DNA of 19,120 nucleotides from Chloroflexota bacterium (GCA_013153375.1 JAADEN010000171.1:1-19120), one strand, 5' to 3'; shown: positions 1 through 7,225, counted from the stretch's first letter. Program-made: numbers and translations. The notes: a model not told the origin generated them from the sequence alone.

Positions 1-1
1 A

Positions 2-355
2 AAACAGAGCGAGATATCCGGCAGCAGTCGCAGTTACAAGGATTCGCGAGAGTCTAACTCATCCACAACATCTGCATGTGAACAAGCCCCCAAACGTTTA
101 AGCCCTGGTGAAAAAGCGCAAGTCTGTACTTGGAGAAGCGGAGAAAATGTAATTTTGCGTGAAGGCCCGGGCTATCATTACCCCGAATTTAAGCGCTTGG
201 TACCCGGTGCTGTGGTCACAATTACCGGTGAAGCCGTATGTGACGAGGCCTCAGGTTGGTGGTACTGGCCCGTGCGCACCCGCAGCGGGTATACAGGCTG
301 GATGGCCGAAGGGGGCGATGAAAAAGACCCTTATTTCCTCTGCCCTTATCCCTAA
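2..355 (+). CDS. C-terminal part of an SH3b-domain protein (5' end outside window)
   Basis: The frame is open from the window edge to a TAA at 353-355, so this is the 3' end of a larger gene. The first 30 or so visible residues are a Ser/Thr-rich, low-complexity linker. After a Cys-Glu-Gln-Ala-Pro stretch comes a compact domain with the pattern of bacterial SH3 (SH3b, SH3 type 3): a V-I-L-R-E-G-P-G-Y core, then P-G-A-V-V-T-I-T-G, then a W-W-Y-W-P-V-R-T segment and a G-Y-T-G-W-M-A-E-G strand, ending F-L-C-P-Y-P. Such domains bind peptides or cell-wall material and often sit at the C-terminus of secreted or membrane proteins in Chloroflexota. The N-terminal domain is not visible, so overall function is unknown. 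Base composition is about 50 % GC over the first 300 bases, far below the neighbours. Only 15 bases separate it from the sirtuin gene. Confidence 0.8.
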   Translation, partial: KQSEISGSSRSYKDSRESNSSTTSACEQAPKRLSPGEKAQVCTWRSGENVILREGPGYHYPEFKRLVPGAVVTITGEAVCDEASGWWYWPVRTRSGYTGWMAEGGDEKDPYFLCPYP

Positions 356-370
356 ACCAGGCGGATACCC

Positions 371-1141
371 ATGTTAGACTCATCGGATTTTCCTCCCTTC
401 CTTCTGAAACTCCTCCGCGCGGCCCGGCATCTGGTGGTCTTCACCGGCGCAGGGATGTCCGCGGAGAGCGGTGTGCCCACTTTCCGCGACGCCCAGACGG
501 GCCTGTGGGCCCAGTACGACCCCGCGGAACTGGCCACGCCCGAGGCGTTTCGGCAGCATCCCAAGCGGGTGTGGGACTGGTACGCCTGGCGTCGGGAACT
601 CGTGGCCCGGGCGCGGCCCAATCCCGGGCATCGGGCCGTGGCCGAGATGGAGCGCTATGTTCCCCAGGTCACGGTGGTGACGCAGAATGTGGACGGCCTG
701 CATCAGGACGCGGGCTCGTCGCGGGTCATCGAACTGCACGGAAACTTACGCCGCATCGTGTGCAGCCGTTGTCGGCGGGAGGTGCCCCGCGAGCAGTGGG
801 CCCCGGCCGGCCCGGAGGGCGTCCCCCGCTGCCCCCATTGCGGCGGCCTGCTGCGGCCCGATGTGGTGTGGTTCGGCGAGTCGCTGCCCGGCGACGCGTG
901 GCGGGCCGCGCAGCAGGCCATGCGCACCGCGGACGGCGTGCTGGTGGTGGGCACTTCGGGCCTGGTGTATCCCGCGGCCGGGCTGCCGCTGGAGGCCAAG
1001 GCCCAGGGCGCCTGGACCGTGGAGGTCAACCCCACGCCCAGCGCGCTTTCGGCCGAGATGGATTATGTGCTGCGGGGCCCCGCGGGCGAGGTGTTGCCCG
1101 CGCTGGTGCGTGCGGCGTGGGGCGACGCGGCCGGGTCGTGA
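371..1141 (+). CDS. cobB: Sir2-family NAD-dependent protein deacylase (sirtuin, CobB-like)
   Basis: A 256-residue sirtuin that removes acyl groups from lysine using NAD+, releasing nicotinamide and O-acyl-ADP-ribose. All family motifs are present: GAGMSAESGVPTFRD at 26-40 (NAD binding), TQNVDGLH at 104-111, catalytic His123 in ELHG, the zinc cysteines C131, C134, C154 and C157, VVWFGE at 165-170 and GTS at 194-196. Residues Y71 and R74 (Y-A-W-R) match the Tyr-x-x-Arg pair that reads succinyl, malonyl or glutaryl groups in class III sirtuins, so desuccinylase activity is likely besides deacetylation. The ATG at 371 follows an AGGCGG ribosome binding site. Length is usual for the bacterial family. 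The last 79 bases overlap the convergent hydrolase gene. It is likely cytoplasmic and may be cotranscribed with the SH3b gene 15 bases upstream. Confidence 0.93.
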   Translation: MLDSSDFPPFLLKLLRAARHLVVFTGAGMSAESGVPTFRDAQTGLWAQYDPAELATPEAFRQHPKRVWDWYAWRRELVARARPNPGHRAVAEMERYVPQVTVVTQNVDGLHQDAGSSRVIELHGNLRRIVCSRCRREVPREQWAPAGPEGVPRCPHCGGLLRPDVVWFGESLPGDAWRAAQQAMRTADGVLVVGTSGLVYPAAGLPLEAKAQGAWTVEVNPTPSALSAEMDYVLRGPAGEVLPALVRAAWGDAAGS

Positions 1142-1941
1142 CCCTGGAGCCAGCGCACCAGGGCCTGTTGCAGGGTTTCGGCCGCGGTCAGGTGGGGGAT
1201 GTGCCCCGCGCGGGGCAGCAGCCAGACCCGGCTGTGCGGCAGCAGTTCGCCCAGCACGGTGTACGAGGCCGGGTCGAGCACCCGGTCGCGCGCGCCGCCC
1301 ACGACCCAGGTGCGCACGGGCAGGCCCGCCACCCGCGGGCGGATGTCGGGCACCCGGCCCAAGGCCCATACCGCCCGCGGCGACATGCCCGCGACTTCGG
1401 CCACCCGCCGGGCGCGCTGGCTGGGACGCATGTGCCACGCGTCGGGGTAGAACCAATAGGCCACGCGCAGCAGGGTGGCCACGCCCGGCGGCCAACGCTC
1501 GGGCAGCCAGGGCGCCAGGTTGCCCACGCGCACCCACAGGCGGGCCGGCCAGCGGATGGCCTGGCCCGCGGTGAGGGGCGCGAACAGGGTCAGGCTGGCC
1601 ACCCGCGAGGCCGCGCGGGCCGCGTAGGCCAGAGCCAGATACCCGCCTAAGGAGTGGCCCACCAGGTGCACCGGCGGCGGGATGCGCGCGTCGATCCAGG
1701 CGTGTACGGTCTCGGCCCAGGCCAGGGCCGACGCGGGGCGGGTGGTGAGCGGCGGACTCTGGCCGTGGCCGGGCAAATCCACCGCGTAGGCCCGAAAACC
1801 CGCGGCCGCGACCAGGGGCAGGTAGGTGTGCCATTGGCCGCGGCCGCCCGCGAAGCCGTGCAAGAACACCACCGCGGGCCCGCGGCCCTGGGCGTCGTAG
1901 GCCAAGTCGAGGGGGAGGGCGGCGGGCCGCGAGCGCGTCAT
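1063..1941 (-). CDS. alpha/beta hydrolase
   Basis: A 292-residue single-domain alpha/beta hydrolase. Visible landmarks are the oxyanion HGF near residue 28, the D-L-P-G-H-G turn near 55-60, the nucleophile elbow GHSLGG with Ser97, the likely acid Asp219 (G-A-R-D) and the base His247 (A-G-H-I-P). The region from about 130 to 190 forms the variable cap that sets substrate choice. The substrate cannot be told: esterase, lactonase, lipase-like and menaquinone-pathway hydrolases share this plan. It is last in a five-gene run; its ATG begins one base after the TGA of the acylphosphatase gene, implying translational coupling. The final 25 or so residues (after L-V-R-W-L-Q) are a Pro/Ala/Ser-rich tail beyond the usual family end and lie opposite the end of the sirtuin gene. 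Confidence 0.85.
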   Translation of the reverse strand: MTRSRPAALPLDLAYDAQGRGPAVVFLHGFAGGRGQWHTYLPLVAAAGFRAYAVDLPGHGQSPPLTTRPASALAWAETVHAWIDARIPPPVHLVGHSLGGYLALAYAARAASRVASLTLFAPLTAGQAIRWPARLWVRVGNLAPWLPERWPPGVATLLRVAYWFYPDAWHMRPSQRARRVAEVAGMSPRAVWALGRVPDIRPRVAGLPVRTWVVGGARDRVLDPASYTVLGELLPHSRVWLLPRAGHIPHLTAAETLQQALVRWLQGHDPAASPHAARTSAGNTSPAGPRST

Positions 1942-1942
1942 G

Positions 1943-2221
1943 TCACACGGTCGGACGCACGGTGAACTCGGCGAATTCGCCCCGGGCCGGCGCCCAACGC
2001 GCCTCCACCGAGCGCACCCACGCGGACGGAGGGCCCTCGTAGAGGGCGGCCAGCAGCACATCCAGCCGCTCGCGCGGGCCTTCGGCCACTACTTCCACCG
2101 AACCGTCGCGGCGGTTGCGCACCCAACCCGTCAGGCCCAACGCGCGCGCCTGCTGCCACACGAAGTGCCGAAAGCCCACGCCCTGCACACGGCCCTCGAT
2201 GCGCGCTTCCAGGCGTTCCAT
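1943..2221 (-). CDS. acyP: acylphosphatase
   Basis: A 92-residue acylphosphatase, which hydrolyses the carboxyl-phosphate bond of small acyl phosphates such as carbamoyl or acetyl phosphate. The signature GRVQGVGFRHF begins at residue 10, with the phosphate-binding Arg18, and the second motif G-W-V-R-N-R-R-D-G-S-V-E carries the catalytic Asn36. The length is typical for the family. It starts nine bases after the stop of the peptidase-MA-like gene and stops one base before the hydrolase start, so it is inside an operon. A link between its activity and its neighbours is not evident; acylphosphatase genes often ride in unrelated operons. Confidence 0.95.
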   Translation of the reverse strand: MERLEARIEGRVQGVGFRHFVWQQARALGLTGWVRNRRDGSVEVVAEGPRERLDVLLAALYEGPPSAWVRSVEARWAPARGEFAEFTVRPTV

Positions 2222-2230
2222 GTCGCTGCC

Positions 2231-3463
2231 TCACACTTTGAAGTCGTCGTCGGGGCGGTGGGTGCGCCAGTACCACAGCCCCAGGATCGTCACCGGCAGG
2301 AGCATCCACAGGGTGACCCACAGGCCCATCCAGCCGGGCGCGATCTCCCGTTGGGGGAAGAGCCCTTGGGCCGCGCGCCAGTCGTCCTCCAGGTCGGTCA
2401 GCCGCGCTCCCAGCGCGGCCTGAAAACCGTCCACGCAGCCCAGGCCGCTGGCATAGACTTCCAGCAGCCGTTGCAGCCCCGCGGGCCCGTAGCGGGCGAA
2501 GAGGTGGGCCACGAACGCGCCGGCTTCGGCCCGCGCCAGGTCCTCGTCCTCGGCGGTTTCGAACTCGGGCGCGCGGCAGAGTTCCTGCAGGGGATAGAGT
2601 TGGTTGGCCGCGGCCGCGGTGTGCAGGATTTGATAGTCGGTCGTATCGGCCTGGGGCCCGGCCAGAGAGCCCAATCCTTCCCGCAACCACCAGGGTAAGT
2701 TCGCATAGCCATCGCCAACGGTGTCGTAGAGCACGATGTGCGCCACCTGATAGGCGATTTGGCGCTGCAACTCCGCCCGGGCTTGGGGGCTCAGGCCGCT
2801 GTGCACCAGCACGATGTGCTGGGCCAGATAGACTTCATGGCCCCGCATCTCGGGCGGCAGGGTCTCCAGCGCGGAGCGCAGATCCTGCTCCGACGCGTAG
2901 ATGTAGATGCGAATGGGGCGTTCGGGGTCCAGGCGGCCTTGCCACTGCACGAACGCGTTTTTCAGCGCGATGTGGGCCGCGTTGAGGGCCATCTCGGCCA
3001 CATCCGCACCGCCTGCGTACCAATGCACGCTCACGGGTTCGACGGTGCGGCTTTGCCAGGCGAAGCGGTTGTCTTCGTAGATGAAGGTGAAGGCCGGCGA
3101 CTGGTACGCCGGGCCCTGGGCCGGGTAGATTTTGAACCAGTAGAACACGCGGCCGAAGAGGGGCAGGGGCTTGGTGCGCACGGGGTGCACATAGCGGGCC
3201 TCGCGTTCTTCCAGGGTCATGTCCGCGGTGTAAGTATCCACCGAGCCCTCGGGCCGCAGATAGACTTCCACCCGCTGCACGGGGCCCAAATCGGCCAGGG
3301 GCAGCAGGATGGTCACCGAATCGCCGAACGCGATGGTCACCTGCGGCACCAAAGGAGGCGGCGTCGCGGCGCGGACGCGCGCCGCGGGCCGGGCCAGATA
3401 CCCCACCAGCAGGGCGATGGCCCACACGAGGCGCAGCCGAGGGGCGGAGCCCAGGGGCTTCAT
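2231..3463 (-). CDS. secreted, membrane-anchored peptidase-MA-like protein with degenerate zinc motif
   Basis: 410 residues. Residues 1-33 form a signal peptide (basic start, hydrophobic W-A-I-A-L-L-V-G-Y-L, Ala-rich cleavage region). Residues about 380-399 are a single C-terminal membrane segment followed by a short charged tail, so the body lies outside the cytoplasm. Residues 40-130 look like a beta-rich domain. Residues about 145-370 resemble the gluzincin-type peptidase MA-like fold: a helix with I-A-Y-Q-V-A-H-I-V-L at 236-245, then L-P-W-W-L-R-E-G-L at 256-264. In active members the first would read HExxH; here it is Y238-Q239-V-A-H242, losing the first His and the catalytic Glu, while the second His and the downstream Glu262 survive. 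It is therefore probably a pseudo-peptidase. It starts 18 bases after the HEAT-repeat gene stops. Family assignment is from sequence look only. Confidence 0.65.
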   Translation of the reverse strand: MKPLGSAPRLRLVWAIALLVGYLARPAARVRAATPPPLVPQVTIAFGDSVTILLPLADLGPVQRVEVYLRPEGSVDTYTADMTLEEREARYVHPVRTKPLPLFGRVFYWFKIYPAQGPAYQSPAFTFIYEDNRFAWQSRTVEPVSVHWYAGGADVAEMALNAAHIALKNAFVQWQGRLDPERPIRIYIYASEQDLRSALETLPPEMRGHEVYLAQHIVLVHSGLSPQARAELQRQIAYQVAHIVLYDTVGDGYANLPWWLREGLGSLAGPQADTTDYQILHTAAAANQLYPLQELCRAPEFETAEDEDLARAEAGAFVAHLFARYGPAGLQRLLEVYASGLGCVDGFQAALGARLTDLEDDWRAAQGLFPQREIAPGWMGLWVTLWMLLPVTILGLWYWRTHRPDDDFKV

Positions 3464-3481
3464 GGCGCTGCTCCCCTGCTT

Positions 3482-4591
3482 TCAGCGGTCGTGCTCGGTC
3501 GTGTCCGCGTCGCCCGCGGTGGCGTCGGGCGACGCCTCTTCTTCCGCGTGGCCGTTGCGGCGGCCGAGTTCCACGCCTTCGGGCAGTTGCACATCCAACA
3601 GGTCGGTTTCGCCGGCCCGCAGCGTCAGGTCCAGCATGTCCAGGTCGCCCAGGATGAGGGAGGTCTGGAAGTCGTGGTTGTCCAGGGCCTCGGCCATGAC
3701 CTGGGCTTCTTCTTCGTCTTCCGCGCGGCGCAGCGCGGTGCGCAGGGCGCGGGCCACCTGTTCGTTCGCGCCGCCCAGTTCCGAAAGGGCCCAGGCCGCG
3801 GCCATGCGCACATATTTGTTGGCGTCTTCCAGCAAGTGCAGCAGGTCGGGGATGACGCGGGTCATCTCCAGCCGGCCGGCCGCGGTAGCGGCCTCGGCGC
3901 GCACGCTGGGCCGCACATCGTGCAAGTGCAACACCACATACTGGGTCCAGCGCGGATCCGCGGAGCGCCCCATGGCGAACAGCGCGGCCCGCAGGCCATC
4001 TTCGTCGCCGGTCTCCACACTGTGGCGATATTCCCGCTCGATCCACTCCAGCACCTCGGGCACCGACGACGCGTAACTGACGGCCTCCAGCGCGCGGTGC
4101 CGCACTTGAGGCACCTCGTGCTCGTCCCGCAGCACTTCGAGCAGCGCGTTCAGCAGGGGCCGATATTGCCACTCGGGCAGTTCTTCGACCTCGCCTTGCA
4201 GCACATAATCGCCCAGCGCCGCGGCCGCGGTGGCGCGCACCTGCTCTTCGGGGTCTTCCCGCAGGCGCTCCAGCAGCAGGGGCACCAGGCGCGGGTCGTC
4301 CTCGAACCACAGGAGTTCGATGGCCTTGTGCCGGATGTACGGGTCTTCGTCGCGCAGCGCGATGTAGCCCATCTCCGCGAAGGAGAACTGATGGCTCATT
4401 TCCAGCAGATCGTGCATATCTTCGACCAGGGCGCGGCGCCGCGCCAGGCTCAACTTGGGCCACAGTTCGGCGATGATTTGCGCTTCTTCGGGGCTGAGAT
4501 CCGAAAGGCGATACAGGCCCGCGGCGGGGAAGACTTGCTCCTCATCGCGTAGCGCCCGGAGCAGCGCCTCGAAATCCATGGTGTCGTACAT
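3482..4591 (-). CDS. HEAT-repeat protein
   Basis: 369 residues, all helical, with repeated pairs of the HEAT or PBS-lyase type: D-P-Y-I-R-H-K-A-I-E-L-L near 83-94, V-R-A-T-A-A-A-A-L-G near 118-127, V-R-H-R-A-L-E-A-V near 163-171, V-R-A-E-A-A-T-A-A-G near 230-239 and V-R-M-A-A-A-W-A-L-S near 261-270. Such solenoids are protein-binding scaffolds. The tail from about 330 is acidic and probably disordered. No signal peptide or membrane segment is seen, so it is cytoplasmic. The start is placed at the ATG preceded by GAGGT five bases upstream; an in-frame TTG eight codons earlier has no comparable site. It lies between rseP (24-base gap) and the anchored peptidase-MA-like gene (18-base gap). Its partner is unknown; RseP or the neighbour's cytoplasmic tail are candidates by context only. 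Confidence 0.85.
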   Translation of the reverse strand: MYDTMDFEALLRALRDEEQVFPAAGLYRLSDLSPEEAQIIAELWPKLSLARRRALVEDMHDLLEMSHQFSFAEMGYIALRDEDPYIRHKAIELLWFEDDPRLVPLLLERLREDPEEQVRATAAAALGDYVLQGEVEELPEWQYRPLLNALLEVLRDEHEVPQVRHRALEAVSYASSVPEVLEWIEREYRHSVETGDEDGLRAALFAMGRSADPRWTQYVVLHLHDVRPSVRAEAATAAGRLEMTRVIPDLLHLLEDANKYVRMAAAWALSELGGANEQVARALRTALRRAEDEEEAQVMAEALDNHDFQTSLILGDLDMLDLTLRAGETDLLDVQLPEGVELGRRNGHAEEEASPDATAGDADTTEHDR

Positions 4592-4615
4592 GGTTACCTC
4601 TTTCTCCCTTGCCAA

Positions 4616-5665
4616 CTATAGCCATTCCCGCACATTGATCAACACCATCAGGGCCAGGAGCACGAAGAAGCCCACCAGCATGAGCGCGAATTCCACCCGC
4701 CAGGGCAGGCGTCGGCCGAAGATCCACTCGCCCAGGGCCAGCACCAGCCGCGAGCCGTCCAGCGCGGGGATGGGCAGCAAGTTGAGCACGGCCAGCGACA
4801 GGCTCAGGGAAGCGATGAGCGAGAGGGTATAGACCGGCACCGGCGTCGGCGCAGCCCGATCCACGGCAAAGGCCACGCGGAAGGAAGTGTACATCCCGCG
4901 GAAGCCCATGACCTCGCCGGGCGGCGGTTTGGGCGTCGGCGAAAGGCGGGCCTGGATCATCTCCCAAGGCAGGCGGATCAGCGCCAGGGTGTGCTCGAAC
5001 AAGGCCCGCAAGGCCAGGCGGAGCCGCTCGGGCCATGGGACGGGCTCCCAGCCGTAGTTGACCACCCGTATGCCGATGGGTCCCTGCCCGGGAGGCGGTT
5101 CGGCGCGCGGGACGACCGTCACCTTCAGCGTTTGGTCGCCCCGGCGGATGGTCAAAGGGATGGGCCGCCCGGCCCACTTTTGCACCACCCGCTGCAGATC
5201 TTGCACGCTGCGCGTGGGCTGGTCCGCGGCCGCAATGATGAGATCCCCCGGACGCAACCCCGCGGTCTCCGCGGGCGAGCCGGGTTCGACCATCCAGATC
5301 AGCACGGCTTCGTTCTTGGGCGCGCCCGTCGCGCCGAAGATGATGAGATAGGCCAGGCCGCCCACCAGCAGGTTCATCAGCGGTCCGGCCAGGATGACCA
5401 ACGCCCGCCGCAGCGGCGGCGCTTGCGCCAGCGCATCGGGTTTGGACGGGTCGCCTTCGCCTTTGGGGCGCACGAACCCGCCGAAGGGGATCAGGTTCAG
5501 CGTGAAAACCGTGCCGCGCCATTCGAACAGGCGCATCACCCGCGGCGGAAAGCCAATGCCGAACTCTTCGATTTCGATGCCCAGCGCCTTGGCGGCCAAA
5601 AAGTGCCCCAACTCGTGGATGAGGATGAGGAAGGCCAGGGCCGCGGCGAAAAACAGCAGATCCAT
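4616..5665 (-). CDS. rseP: RIP zinc metalloprotease RseP (site-2 protease, M50)
   Basis: A 349-residue intramembrane metalloprotease. The zinc motif HELGH (H17, E18, H21) lies in the first membrane helix, F-G-G-F-V near 61-65 is the conserved loop, one PDZ domain spans about 120-190 (V-E-P-G-S-P-A-E-T-A-G-L-R-P-G-D), and the second catalytic element N-L-L-P-I-P-A-L-D-G near 295-304 provides Asp303. A final membrane helix closes the protein. Site-2 proteases cut membrane segments of anti-sigma factors, remnant signal peptides or other regulators. The usual dxr and uppS neighbours are not here; folC lies upstream and a HEAT-repeat gene downstream. It is the first gene of the five-gene run, with a TATAAT promoter overlapping the folC stop. 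A weak AGGGG ribosome binding site lies 11 bases before the ATG. Confidence 0.93.
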   Translation of the reverse strand: MDLLFFAAALAFLILIHELGHFLAAKALGIEIEEFGIGFPPRVMRLFEWRGTVFTLNLIPFGGFVRPKGEGDPSKPDALAQAPPLRRALVILAGPLMNLLVGGLAYLIIFGATGAPKNEAVLIWMVEPGSPAETAGLRPGDLIIAAADQPTRSVQDLQRVVQKWAGRPIPLTIRRGDQTLKVTVVPRAEPPPGQGPIGIRVVNYGWEPVPWPERLRLALRALFEHTLALIRLPWEMIQARLSPTPKPPPGEVMGFRGMYTSFRVAFAVDRAAPTPVPVYTLSLIASLSLSLAVLNLLPIPALDGSRLVLALGEWIFGRRLPWRVEFALMLVGFFVLLALMVLINVREWL

Positions 5666-5696
5666 AGCGGGCTACCCCTACCTAAAATCGTTTCAG

Positions 5697-5702
5697 ATTA
5701 TA
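5697..5702 (-). promoter_or_regulatory. -10 element of the rseP operon promoter
   Basis: On the minus strand the sequence reads TTGGTATAATC, a perfect TATAAT with the TGn extension of an extended -10 promoter. It overlaps the folC stop codon (5698-5700). Transcription should begin near 5690, leaving a leader of about 25 bases before the rseP ATG. No good -35 hexamer is seen at 16-18 bases. Confidence 0.6.
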
Positions 5703-7056
5703 CCAAAGACGCGCGCCACCAGGGTTCCCCCGTGTACACCACCCGCACGCCCGCGGCCACGAACAGGCTGCCGGTGGCTAAGAGGACATGCTCCGCGCGG
5801 GCCTGCTCCTGGGCCACGGCCAGGGCTTGTTCGACCGTCGGCGCGGTGCGCACCTGGAAGCCCAGACTGCGGGCCGCGGCGGCCACCTCGTCCGCGGGCA
5901 GGGCTTTGGGATGGATGGACTGGGTCGCCACGATCTGGGTGCCCGGCGGGGCCAGCGCGCGCAGCAGCGCGCGCGGGTCCTTGGTGCGCGAAACGCCGAA
6001 GATGAGCACCCAGGGCCGCTGCGGAAAGTAGTGGTTCATGCCCGCGCGCAGGGCGCGGATCGCGGCCAGGGTGTGGGCGCCGTCCACCACCAGGGGCGGT
6101 TCATACGCCAGGACCTCGAAACGGCAGGGCCAACGCACCTGCTCCAGGCCGCGCTGCAGCGCGGCGCGGTCCACCTTCCAGCCTCGGCGGGCCAGCAAGT
6201 GCAACGCCAGGTACGCGACGGCCGTGTTCTCGCGCTGATACGGCCCCAGCAGCGGCAGGTGGACCTCCAACGGCTGCGCGCCGTTGTGCTTCAGGTGCAG
6301 GCGCAGATGCTGGCCGCGCAGGGTGTCGCTCAGCACCTGCACCCCGACCTCGCGCGGGGCCAGGTACAGAGGCGCGCGCTGCCGCCGCGCCTCGTCGGCC
6401 AGCACGGCCAGGGCCTCGGGGGCCTGGCCCGCGCTCACGGCCGGACGCTCGGGTTTGATGATGCCGGCTTTGGCGTACGCGATGTCGGCCAGGGTGGGGC
6501 CGAGCAGCCGGGTGTGGTCGTAGTCCAGCGCGGTGATGACGGAGACCTCGGGCGACACCACATTGGTGGCGTCGTAGCGTCCGCCCAGGCCGACCTCGAC
6601 CACCGCGAACTCGACCCCCTGGCGGGCGAAGTAGTCGAAAGCCAGCGCGGTGGTGAGTTCGAAAGTGCTGACATCGGGCTCGCGCTCGGTCCAGGGCCGC
6701 AGCCGCGCCACCCCCTCGGCCACCTCGTCGGGCGCGATGGGCACGCCGTTGATGCGGATGCGCTCGACGAACTCGACCAGGTGGGGCGAGGTGTAGAGTC
6801 CGACCCGATACCCCGCGGCCTGCAGCACCGACGCGGTCATGGCCGCGACCGAGCCCTTGCCGTTGGTGCCCGCGATGTGCAGCACCGGGTAGCCGCGGTG
6901 CGGATCATTCAGCGCGGCCAGGAGGCGCTCCATGCGCCGCAAAACATTCCGTCCCCCACGCTCAGGATGGCGGACCCGACTGTTGGGCAGAAAACGATAC
7001 AGAAAATCCACCGCTTGTTGGTAGGCCGGGGTGAGGGGTTGACCCATGATTGGCAT
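5698..7056 (-). CDS. folC: bifunctional folylpolyglutamate synthase / dihydrofolate synthase
   Basis: A 452-residue Mur-ligase-family enzyme that adds glutamate to dihydropteroate and to folates using ATP. The P-loop GTNGKGS is at 63-69, followed by the family's L-Y-T-S-P-H-L motif at 87-93, E-R-I-R-I-N-G-V, and the F-E-L-T-T-A-L-A-F-D-Y-F and V-E-V-G-L-G-G-R-Y-D-A-T-N blocks. The C-terminal domain holds the D-G-A-H-T motif (G-A-H-N in most members). The frame stays open upstream into the tRNA gene, but the start is set at the ATG with AAGGA eight bases before it; a second ATG three codons later (M-G-Q-P) is possible. The gene follows the tRNA terminator and has no obvious TATAAT of its own. 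Whether both activities are present cannot be told from sequence alone. Confidence 0.93.
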   Translation of the reverse strand: MPIMGQPLTPAYQQAVDFLYRFLPNSRVRHPERGGRNVLRRMERLLAALNDPHRGYPVLHIAGTNGKGSVAAMTASVLQAAGYRVGLYTSPHLVEFVERIRINGVPIAPDEVAEGVARLRPWTEREPDVSTFELTTALAFDYFARQGVEFAVVEVGLGGRYDATNVVSPEVSVITALDYDHTRLLGPTLADIAYAKAGIIKPERPAVSAGQAPEALAVLADEARRQRAPLYLAPREVGVQVLSDTLRGQHLRLHLKHNGAQPLEVHLPLLGPYQRENTAVAYLALHLLARRGWKVDRAALQRGLEQVRWPCRFEVLAYEPPLVVDGAHTLAAIRALRAGMNHYFPQRPWVLIFGVSRTKDPRALLRALAPPGTQIVATQSIHPKALPADEVAAAARSLGFQVRTAPTVEQALAVAQEQARAEHVLLATGSLFVAAGVRVVYTGEPWWRASLV

Positions 7057-7103
7057 AGGCGTCGTCCTTACAGCGAGATGCGTTGCGTGCGGCATACAAA
7101 GAA

Positions 7104-7126
7104 GACCCCGTCCGTCACGGACGGGG
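7104..7126 (-). terminator. rho-independent terminator after tRNA-Arg
   Basis: Reading the minus strand, a perfect 9-bp stem (CCCCGTCCG with CGGACGGGG, 7106-7126) with a 3-base loop is followed by TCTTCTTTG. It begins about seven bases past the tRNA 3' end, so it fits a tRNA terminator. It stands between the tRNA and folC. Confidence 0.8.
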
Positions 7127-7132
7127 ACCCTA

Positions 7133-7205
7133 AGCCCCAGGCGGGAGTCGAACCCGCAACCCACCGCTTAGGAGGCGGTTGCTCTATCCTTTGAGCTACT
7201 GGGGC
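7133..7205 (-). tRNA. tRNA-Arg (anticodon CCU)
   Basis: A complete 73-base cloverleaf on the minus strand: acceptor GCCCCAG with CTGGGGC, D arm GCTC/GAGC, anticodon arm ACCGC-CTCCTAA-GCGGT with anticodon CCT, five-base variable loop, and T arm GCGGG-TTCGACT-CCCGC. The discriminator is T and no CCA is encoded, so a CCA-adding enzyme and RNase Z-type 3' processing are required. It reads AGG codons, which look rare in this high-GC window. It has its own promoter and terminator and lies 81 bases past the RNase Z stop codon. Confidence 0.97.
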
Positions 7206-7219
7206 ACGGTTCCTTTTGG

Positions 7220-7225
7220 ATTATA
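7220..7225 (-). promoter_or_regulatory. -10 element of the tRNA-Arg promoter
   Basis: On the minus strand the sequence reads GAGATTGGTATAATCC, a perfect TATAAT with TGn extension. The predicted start near 7213 gives a leader of only about eight bases before the tRNA. The -35 region is weak (CCCACA at 16 bases). Confidence 0.65.

Noticed and set aside
2738..4552. A 604-codon plus-strand open frame opposite the rseP-HEAT-peptidase run
   Set aside because: It lies antisense to three well-supported genes, its translation is a low-information His/Gln/Gly/Arg-rich string, and it arises from high-GC codon bias.
7057..7164. N-terminal extension of folC into the tRNA
   Set aside because: It would overlap the terminator and tRNA-Arg; the ATG at 7056 has a good ribosome site and fits the family's start.
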